DNA from: Firmicutes bacterium UBA3906
GTDB lineage: Bacteria; Bacillota; Clostridia; Caldicoprobacterales; DTU083
Length of the DNA stretch: 12,351 bases
Assembly: GCA_002391555.1 (NCBI GenBank)
Contig: DGFG01000032.1
Span: 18,729 to 31,079, forward strand
Reading direction: 5' to 3'
A model generated the notes under the pieces. It searched no databases. It was not told where the DNA came from and was given only the letters and a program-made list of their open reading frames with translations. Shown piece after piece: positions 7,459-12,351 of this stretch. A program made the translations under genes and the position numbers. Every line of letters starts with the position of its first letter. The stretch's first letter is position 1.

Positions 7459-7926
7459 ATGAAGGAAACTATTAGGCTGGTGAAAATTGAAAATGCTGAT
7501 GAAAAGGCCAATATCGTCTCTGAGGTGCTCGAAGACCTAGCAGATTGGTTTGGTATACCCGAAGCTACAAAAGCTTATATAGATGCTGCTAGAGAGCTTC
7601 CCTTATGGGCTGCAAGAAATGGTAAAGAGCTAATAGGCTTTATTACACTAAATGAAAGCAGTCCTGAGACAGGAGAGATACATTGTATGGGTGTAAAAAG
7701 GGCCTACCATAGAAAGGGAATAGGAAAGTTGCTATTTGATGCGCTTGAGGAATATGCAAGGGGAAGCTATAAATTCCTGCAGGTAAAAACGGTAGAAGAG
7801 GGGCATTATGAGGCATATGACAAGACTGTGGCATTTTATAAGGCACTAGGCTTTTCAAAGCTAGAGGTGTTCCCAAGCTTATGGGACATAGAAAACCCAT
7901 GCTTGATTATGATAAAGGCCTTATAG
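7459..7926 (+). CDS. GNAT family N-acetyltransferase
   Basis: A 155-residue acetyl-CoA-dependent acetyltransferase. The motif A region, IHCMGVKRAYHRKGIGKLL (74-92), has the pyrophosphate-binding loop HRKGIG at 84-89, with His in the usual Gln/Arg position, a common variant. The C-terminal motif B region shows AFYKALGF (about 129-136). The length is normal for a single-domain GNAT. AGGAGG lies about 7 bases before ATG. The acceptor could be an amine on a small molecule, antibiotic or protein; the sequence does not say. No terminator was found right after the gene. The hairpin at 8180 is over 250 bases away and is better explained as part of the hyd leader. Confidence 0.88.
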   Translation: MKETIRLVKIENADEKANIVSEVLEDLADWFGIPEATKAYIDAARELPLWAARNGKELIGFITLNESSPETGEIHCMGVKRAYHRKGIGKLLFDALEEYARGSYKFLQVKTVEEGHYEAYDKTVAFYKALGFSKLEVFPSLWDIENPCLIMIKAL

Positions 7927-8027
7927 TGAGCTAATTAACTAGGTTCATAAACAAGTTATCCTTTATCTTCTTAACAAATAGACTAGCATTATTAAATAGA
8001 GTTATTAGATCTACTTTTACATAAAGA

Positions 8028-8056
8028 TTGACAAACTAGCTAAAAACCAATAAAGT
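8028..8056 (+). promoter_or_regulatory. Promoter of the hydrogenase maturation operon
   Basis: A consensus TTGACA (8028-8033) is followed after exactly 17 bases by TAAAGT (8051-8056, four of six matches to TATAAT). Transcription would start near 8063, giving a leader of about 159 bases before the first gene. This is the best sigma-A-type promoter in the window by -35 quality and spacing. Confidence 0.6.
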
Positions 8057-8102
8057 ATTAATTGCTAAGTCAAAAGACTATTCTTAAGACAAAGCCAATA
8101 AA

Positions 8103-8207
8103 AAATTGTTACTGACGCTAAATACTAGCTATTAGGCGGAAGGCACAGGCAATTTCTATATTTATCCTTAGATTTTCTGCGCCTTAAAAAGGCGTATTTT
8201 TATTTTT
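8103..8207 (+). promoter_or_regulatory. Structured leader with attenuator-like terminator
   Basis: The leader can form an outer helix, AAATTG (8103-8108) with CAATTT (8150-8155), enclosing a small hairpin, GCTA/TAGC around AATAC. Downstream, CGCCTT (8180-8185) pairs with AAGGCG (8189-8194) and is followed by T-rich sequence (8197-8207) that ends one base before the AGGAGG ribosome site (8208-8213). Two enclosed segments, AGGCG (8134-8138) and AAGGC (8140-8144), can instead pair with the left arm of that hairpin. Mutually exclusive folds plus a terminator right before the first gene is the layout of an attenuator or riboswitch. No known class was recognised, and the short 3-base loop and interrupted T-tract make efficient termination uncertain. 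Confidence 0.45.
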
Positions 8208-8221
8208 AGGAGGCTGTACTT

Positions 8222-8512
8222 ATGGAAACAAGAGTCGCTATCATTGGGATTATTGTCGAGGAGGGTTATTCAGTTGAAAGCCTAAATTCCACCCTAAACA
8301 AATATGGTGAATATATCATCGGTAGGATGGGCCTACCTTATCGGCAAAAGGGTATCAACATAATTAGCATTGCTGTGGATGCGCCCCAAGACATAATTTC
8401 TGCACTCTCTGGCAAGCTTGGAAGGCTACCAGGGATTAGCACAAAGGCACTTTACTCAAAGCTAGGAAATACATCTAAAAAAGAGGTGGCTGATGAAAAA
8501 ACTCATAGATAA
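8222..8512 (+). CDS. TM1266-family protein, putative iron-only hydrogenase system regulator
   Basis: A 96-residue protein with alternating strand and helix pattern typical of a small ferredoxin-like (ACT/NikR C-terminal-like) domain: RVAIIGIIVEE, a helix around 18-30, GINIISIAVDAP and a second helix, then GRLPGISTKALYSKL near the end. The family is named after Thermotoga maritima TM1266 and recurs beside hydE/hydG/hydF. It is usually annotated as a regulator, but it has no visible DNA-binding segment, and its function is not established. AGGAGG lies eight bases before ATG. The last 20 bases overlap the start of hydE in another frame, which indicates translational coupling and a stoichiometric or regulatory link to HydE. 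Confidence 0.88.
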   Translation: METRVAIIGIIVEEGYSVESLNSTLNKYGEYIIGRMGLPYRQKGINIISIAVDAPQDIISALSGKLGRLPGISTKALYSKLGNTSKKEVADEKTHR

Positions 8513-9536
8513 ACTTTATAAAGCAAGGTCACTAACAAGAGAAGAATACAAGGAACTTATTGATAACAGAAATCCTGAGCTTGCAGACTACCTATTTGAA
8601 AGGGCTAGAGCAGTTCGGATTGAAAACTATGGCCACGATGTCTATATGCGAGGGCTTATTGAGTTTACCAACTACTGCAAAAACGATTGCTATTACTGTG
8701 GTATTCAAAGAAGCAATAGCAAGGTTCAGCGTTATCGCCTGTCCAAGAAGCAGATTCTTGAATGCTGCTTAATTGGATATGAATTGGGCTTTCGTACCTT
8801 TGTCTTACAGGGGGGCGAAGATCCCTATTTTACTGATGAAAAACTAGTAGATATAATCCATAGTATAAGAGCTAGCTATCCAGACTGTGCAATTACCCTC
8901 TCTATAGGTGAAAAGTCATATGAAAGCTACAAAGCCTATTTTGAGGCTGGTGCTGACAGATATCTACTCCGTCATGAAACAGCAGACCCTAATCACTTTA
9001 ATAGGCTACATCCAAGAGAATTATCTTTAGAGAGGAGAAAACAATGCCTGTATGATTTAAAGGAAATAGGTTATCAGGTGGGGTGTGGTTTTATGGTGGG
9101 GTCTCCATACCAAACCACTGATTCTATTGTTGAAGACCTTCTCTTTATAAAGGAGCTAAATCCCCATATGATTGGTGTTGGCCCCTTTATACCTCATATG
9201 CAAACAGTCTTTGCTAATGAGGATGCAGGGACACTCGAGCTTACAGTATTTCTACTAGGGATAATCCGCTTGATGCTACCTTCTGTATTGTTGCCTGCTA
9301 CAACAGCCCTAGGGACAATTGACCCTAAAGGTAGAGAACTTGGCATTTTGGCTGGAGCCAATGTTGTTATGCCCAATCTTTCGCCTATTAGCGTAAGAGA
9401 AAAGTACTCCCTATACGATAACAAGATATGTACAGGGGATGAGGCTGCAGAATGTAGGCACTGTATGCAAGGGAGGATTGAATCAATCGGTTATAAGCTG
9501 GTTACATCAAGGGGTGACCATATATCCATACTTTAA
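8493..9536 (+). CDS. hydE: [FeFe]-hydrogenase H-cluster radical SAM maturase HydE
   Basis: A 347-residue radical SAM enzyme of the BioB-like type. HydE acts on the Fe(CO)2(CN)-cysteine synthon made by HydG to give a precursor of the 2Fe subcluster. The [4Fe-4S]/SAM motif CX3CX2C is at Cys62, Cys66 and Cys69. An accessory-cluster motif CX7CX2C is at Cys313, Cys321 and Cys324, equivalent to the one seen in T. maritima HydE and not conserved in all HydE. The SAM-binding GGED (about 107-110) follows. The ATG lies inside the 3' end of the preceding gene, with GAGGTGG just upstream. HydG begins 59 bases downstream. The full length and complete motifs suggest an active enzyme. Confidence 0.96.
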   Translation: MKKLIDKLYKARSLTREEYKELIDNRNPELADYLFERARAVRIENYGHDVYMRGLIEFTNYCKNDCYYCGIQRSNSKVQRYRLSKKQILECCLIGYELGFRTFVLQGGEDPYFTDEKLVDIIHSIRASYPDCAITLSIGEKSYESYKAYFEAGADRYLLRHETADPNHFNRLHPRELSLERRKQCLYDLKEIGYQVGCGFMVGSPYQTTDSIVEDLLFIKELNPHMIGVGPFIPHMQTVFANEDAGTLELTVFLLGIIRLMLPSVLLPATTALGTIDPKGRELGILAGANVVMPNLSPISVREKYSLYDNKICTGDEAAECRHCMQGRIESIGYKLVTSRGDHISIL

Positions 9537-9595
9537 GATGATTCCATTGCTGAGGGGGAAGAAATCTCTGACCCAACTAAGAAAGGAGCTTTATT

Positions 9596-11014
9596 ATGTA
9601 TAATCCAAAATCACTAAAGGCAGAAGAATTCATTTCACACAATGAGGTTCTTGAGACACTAGACTATGCGGACAAGAACAAAAATAATCTAGAATTAATA
9701 GATTCTATCATTGAAAAGGCTAAGCTACGCAAGGGGCTCACCCATAGAGAGGCCTCGGTTTTACTAGCCTGTGATATTGAAGAAAAGAATAATGAAATTT
9801 TTAAGTTAGCTGAGCAAATCAAAAAAGACTTTTATGGCAACCGAATCGTACTATTTGCACCCTTATACCTATCTAACTACTGCGTAAATGGATGCTTATA
9901 CTGTCCTTATCATGCCAAGAATAAGGATATACCAAGAAAAAAGATGACCCAAGAGCAGATCCGACAAGAGGTCATTGCCCTTCAGGATATGGGCCATAAG
10001 CGACTTGCTCTAGAATCAGGAGAGGACCCTGTAAACAACCCCATAGAGTATATACTCGAGTCCATAGAAACAATATATAGTATAAAGCATAAAAATGGTG
10101 CAATCCGCCGTATTAATGTTAATATTGCTGCAACCTCAGTTGAAAACTACAAAAGGCTAAAGGAAGCAGAAATTGGTACCTATATCCTCTTCCAAGAGAC
10201 ATACCACAAGGAGAGCTATGAGAGGCTGCATCCTACAGGACCCAAGCATAACTATGCCTATCATACTGAAGCCATGGACAGGGCCATGCAAGGGGGGATA
10301 GATGATGTGGGACTTGGTGTCTTATTTGGTCTGCAGATGTACCGCTATGAATTTGCAGCCCTCCTAATGCATGCTGAGCACCTAGAAGCAGTCTATGGTG
10401 TTGGCCCTCATACTATTAGTGTGCCAAGAGTTCGGCCAGCTGCAGACATTGATCCTTCATCATTTAACAACGAAATAAGTGATGATATATTTGCTAAAAT
10501 TGTAGCCTGCCTTAGGATTTCAGTACCTTACACAGGCCTTATTGTATCCACTAGGGAGAGCCAGGAAAGTAGAGAAAGAGTACTACACCTTGGTGTCTCA
10601 CAAATTAGTGGTGGTTCCAAGACCAGCGTAGGGGGCTATAGTGACCTTGTGGTAGAAGATGAATCTTCTGAACAATTTAGCATCAATGATACAAGGACTC
10701 TTGATGAGATTGTAAGATGGCTCATGGAGCTTGGCTATATACCTAGCTTTTGCACCGCCTGTTATAGGGAAGGTAGGACCGGTGATAGGTTTATGAGTCT
10801 GTGCAAGAGCGGACAGATACAAAACTGCTGCCATCCCAATGCCTTGATGACCTTAAAGGAATATCTAGAGGATTATGCTAGTGACCAGACCAAGATAATA
10901 GGTGAAAAGTTAATTAGTGAAGAGATAAGAAAGGTTCCCCAAGATAAGGTTAGAAGAATTGCAGAGGAAAACCTAATAAAAATCAGTGAGGGAAGCCGAG
11001 ACTTTAGGTTCTAA
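9596..11014 (+). CDS. hydG: [FeFe]-hydrogenase H-cluster radical SAM maturase HydG (tyrosine lyase)
   Basis: A 472-residue radical SAM enzyme of the ThiH-like type. It cleaves tyrosine to p-cresol and dehydroglycine and turns the latter into CO and cyanide, bound to iron as the synthon for the H-cluster. The radical SAM motif CX3CX2C is at Cys96, Cys100 and Cys103. The C-terminal auxiliary cluster motif CX2CX22C, specific to HydG and absent from ThiH, is at Cys386, Cys389 and Cys412, so assignment as HydG rather than thiamine synthase ThiH is secure. AAAGGAG lies seven bases before ATG. The gene follows hydE by 59 bases and precedes hydF by only 15, all in one operon. Confidence 0.97.
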   Translation: MYNPKSLKAEEFISHNEVLETLDYADKNKNNLELIDSIIEKAKLRKGLTHREASVLLACDIEEKNNEIFKLAEQIKKDFYGNRIVLFAPLYLSNYCVNGCLYCPYHAKNKDIPRKKMTQEQIRQEVIALQDMGHKRLALESGEDPVNNPIEYILESIETIYSIKHKNGAIRRINVNIAATSVENYKRLKEAEIGTYILFQETYHKESYERLHPTGPKHNYAYHTEAMDRAMQGGIDDVGLGVLFGLQMYRYEFAALLMHAEHLEAVYGVGPHTISVPRVRPAADIDPSSFNNEISDDIFAKIVACLRISVPYTGLIVSTRESQESRERVLHLGVSQISGGSKTSVGGYSDLVVEDESSEQFSINDTRTLDEIVRWLMELGYIPSFCTACYREGRTGDRFMSLCKSGQIQNCCHPNALMTLKEYLEDYASDQTKIIGEKLISEEIRKVPQDKVRRIAEENLIKISEGSRDFRF

Positions 11015-11029
11015 AAGGGGTGAATGTTT

Positions 11030-12235
11030 GTGGGATTAAATAATACACCATCAGGAGAACGTATTCATATAGGTTTTTTTGGCAGGAGAAACTCAGGAAA
11101 ATCTAGCCTTGTTAATGCAATTACAGGCCAGGACCTAGCACTTGTTTCTGATATAAAGGGTACAACGACTGATCCTGTATACAAGGCTATGGAGCTAGCC
11201 CCTCTTGGACCTGTTATGATTATTGATACACCAGGTATTGATGATAAAGGTGAGCTAGGGGACCTAAGGGTAAAAAAGACCTATCAGGTCCTAAACAAGA
11301 CAGACCTAGCAATACTAGTTATTGATACAGTCTATGGCAAGGCAAAAGAGGAAAAAGAAATTGAAGCTCTTTTTAAGGAGAAAAAAATAGATTATCTTAT
11401 TGTCTACAATAAGATAGACCTAGTAGCGCAAAATGCTGTTAAAGAGGACAATGTAATTTATGTGAGTGCCAAAACAGGCTATAGGATAAGAGAACTAAAA
11501 GAAAAAATTGCAGGACTGGCAATCAGTGAAAAGCCTAAACAAAGACTTGTAGCTGATCTTATTAAGCCATCTGACTTTGTAGTCTTAGTTACTCCGATAG
11601 ACCAGGCTGCTCCAAAGGGTAGATTAATATTGCCCCAACAACAAACTATACGTGACATTTTGGATGCAGATGCTACTGCCATAGTAGTAAAGGATACAGA
11701 TTTGAGTGATACCCTAGATGGCCTTGGGAAAAAGCCTAGGATGGTTATCACCGATAGCCAAGCTTTTGAGAGGGTCGCTGCTGTAACCCCTGAGGACATT
11801 TATCTAACTTCATTTTCCATACTATTTGCAAGATACAAGGGTATCCTTGACCATGCAGTTAAGGGTGCAAGGGCTCTAGATAAACTAGAGGATGGGGATA
11901 CTATCCTAATATCAGAGGGCTGTACCCACCATAGACAGTGTGAGGATATAGGTACAGTCAAAATACCAGCTTGGATTAGAGACTATACTAAAAAAGATTT
12001 TAATTTTAAGTTTAGCTCAGGAGGCCAATACCCTACGGACCTAGCTGAATTTAAGCTAATTATCCATTGCGGGGGCTGTATGCTCAATGAAAAGGAAATG
12101 AGATACCGGCTAAATTCTGCTGTAGACCAGGGTGTGCCGATTACCAACTATGGTATTTTGATTTCTTATATGCAGGGTATTTTAGATAGGAGCATTGCAG
12201 TTTTTCCTAATTTACTAGAGCAGATTGAGGGATAA
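11030..12235 (+). CDS. hydF: [FeFe]-hydrogenase H-cluster maturation GTPase HydF
   Basis: A 401-residue scaffold that binds the precursor 2Fe cluster and transfers it to apo-HydA. The N-terminal GTPase domain (about 8-165) has the P-loop GRRNSGKSS (18-26), GTTTD (44-48), DTPG (66-69), NKID and SAK. A dimerisation domain follows, then the cluster-binding domain with CTH (Cys298, His300) and HCGGC (His346, Cys347, Cys350), close to the known CxH...HCxxC ligand pattern. The start is placed at GTG 11030, because AAAAGGGG then sits nine bases away and the protein begins MGLNNTPSGERIHIGFFG, as HydF proteins do. An ATG two codons earlier (11024) is the alternative but would leave only about 3 bases to the ribosome site. 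Confidence 0.96.
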   Translation: MGLNNTPSGERIHIGFFGRRNSGKSSLVNAITGQDLALVSDIKGTTTDPVYKAMELAPLGPVMIIDTPGIDDKGELGDLRVKKTYQVLNKTDLAILVIDTVYGKAKEEKEIEALFKEKKIDYLIVYNKIDLVAQNAVKEDNVIYVSAKTGYRIRELKEKIAGLAISEKPKQRLVADLIKPSDFVVLVTPIDQAAPKGRLILPQQQTIRDILDADATAIVVKDTDLSDTLDGLGKKPRMVITDSQAFERVAAVTPEDIYLTSFSILFARYKGILDHAVKGARALDKLEDGDTILISEGCTHHRQCEDIGTVKIPAWIRDYTKKDFNFKFSSGGQYPTDLAEFKLIIHCGGCMLNEKEMRYRLNSAVDQGVPITNYGILISYMQGILDRSIAVFPNLLEQIEG

Positions 12236-12293
12236 GTATAGCAAGGTCTAGGGCTTTTATATGGTTTTGTAAAAATGGCTAGCTAACTATATT

Positions 12294-12335
12294 AAGAAGA
12301 AGCATAACAGCAGATGTTATGCTTCTTCTTTTTTT
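12294..12335 (+). terminator. Strong intrinsic terminator of the hyd operon
   Basis: A perfect 16-bp stem, 12294-12309 with 12315-12330, encloses a five-base loop GCAGA and runs straight into a T-tract to 12335. It lies 59 bases after the hydF stop and closes the maturation operon. Confidence 0.92.
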
Positions 12336-12351
12336 CGGTTCTATAATAAAT

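Noticed and set aside
8134..8155. Possible c-di-GMP-I riboswitch, from the CACAGGCAA-like stretch
   Set aside because: The GGGCAAACC context and the later GGACGCAAAGC block of that class are missing, so only a chance similarity remains.
9596..11014. ThiH (thiamine synthesis tyrosine lyase) instead of HydG
   Set aside because: The HydG-specific C-terminal CX2CX22C motif is present and the neighbours are hydE and hydF.

Overview
The window looks like a chromosomal segment of an anaerobic, low-GC Gram-positive bacterium of the class Clostridia. The grounds are the AT-rich composition, strong AGGAGG-type ribosome sites, frequent ATA/AGA/AGG/CTA codons, a BrnQ-type carrier, an ECF sigma factor paired with an RsgI-like PepSY anti-sigma factor, and a complete [FeFe]-hydrogenase maturation set. 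Genus and species cannot be assigned from the sequence alone. No rRNA, tRNA, CRISPR array, transposase or phage gene is visible.

Layout. (1) Bases 1-1107 hold a short-chain dehydrogenase gene on the + strand, ending at a terminator that works in both directions. (2) Bases 1150-3520 on the - strand carry an ECF sigma factor and its membrane-anchored anti-sigma/sensor. The two genes are separated by one base and are translationally coupled. A candidate promoter and a perfect 18-bp dyad lie upstream. (3) Bases 3520-3930 are a gene-poor gap. It contains an 18-codon reading frame resembling the first residues of a DUF2935 protein, probably a remnant, and a strong terminator. (4) Bases 3936-7926 carry four apparently separate + strand genes: an iron-dependent alcohol dehydrogenase, a BrnQ branched-chain amino acid carrier, a small P-loop kinase-like protein and a GNAT acetyltransferase. 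(5) Bases 8028-12335 form the hydrogenase maturation operon: promoter, about 160-base leader with a terminator-like hairpin ending at the ribosome site, TM1266-family protein, hydE, hydG, hydF, and a 16-bp-stem terminator.

How the genes work together. HydG makes the Fe-CO-CN synthon from tyrosine. HydE processes it further. HydF is the GTPase scaffold that assembles the 2Fe subcluster and passes it to apo-HydA. The TM1266-family protein is tied to HydE by overlapping genes, but its role is unknown. No hydrogenase structural gene is present here, so HydA must be encoded elsewhere. The sigma/anti-sigma pair is a self-contained envelope-signalling unit whose targets are not visible.

The points most worth a second look are the hyd leader, which can form mutually exclusive pairings around an attenuator-like hairpin; the anti-sigma factor's extracytoplasmic tail of three PepSY-like modules; the DUF2935-like fragment; and an unusually high density of the tetranucleotide CTAG.
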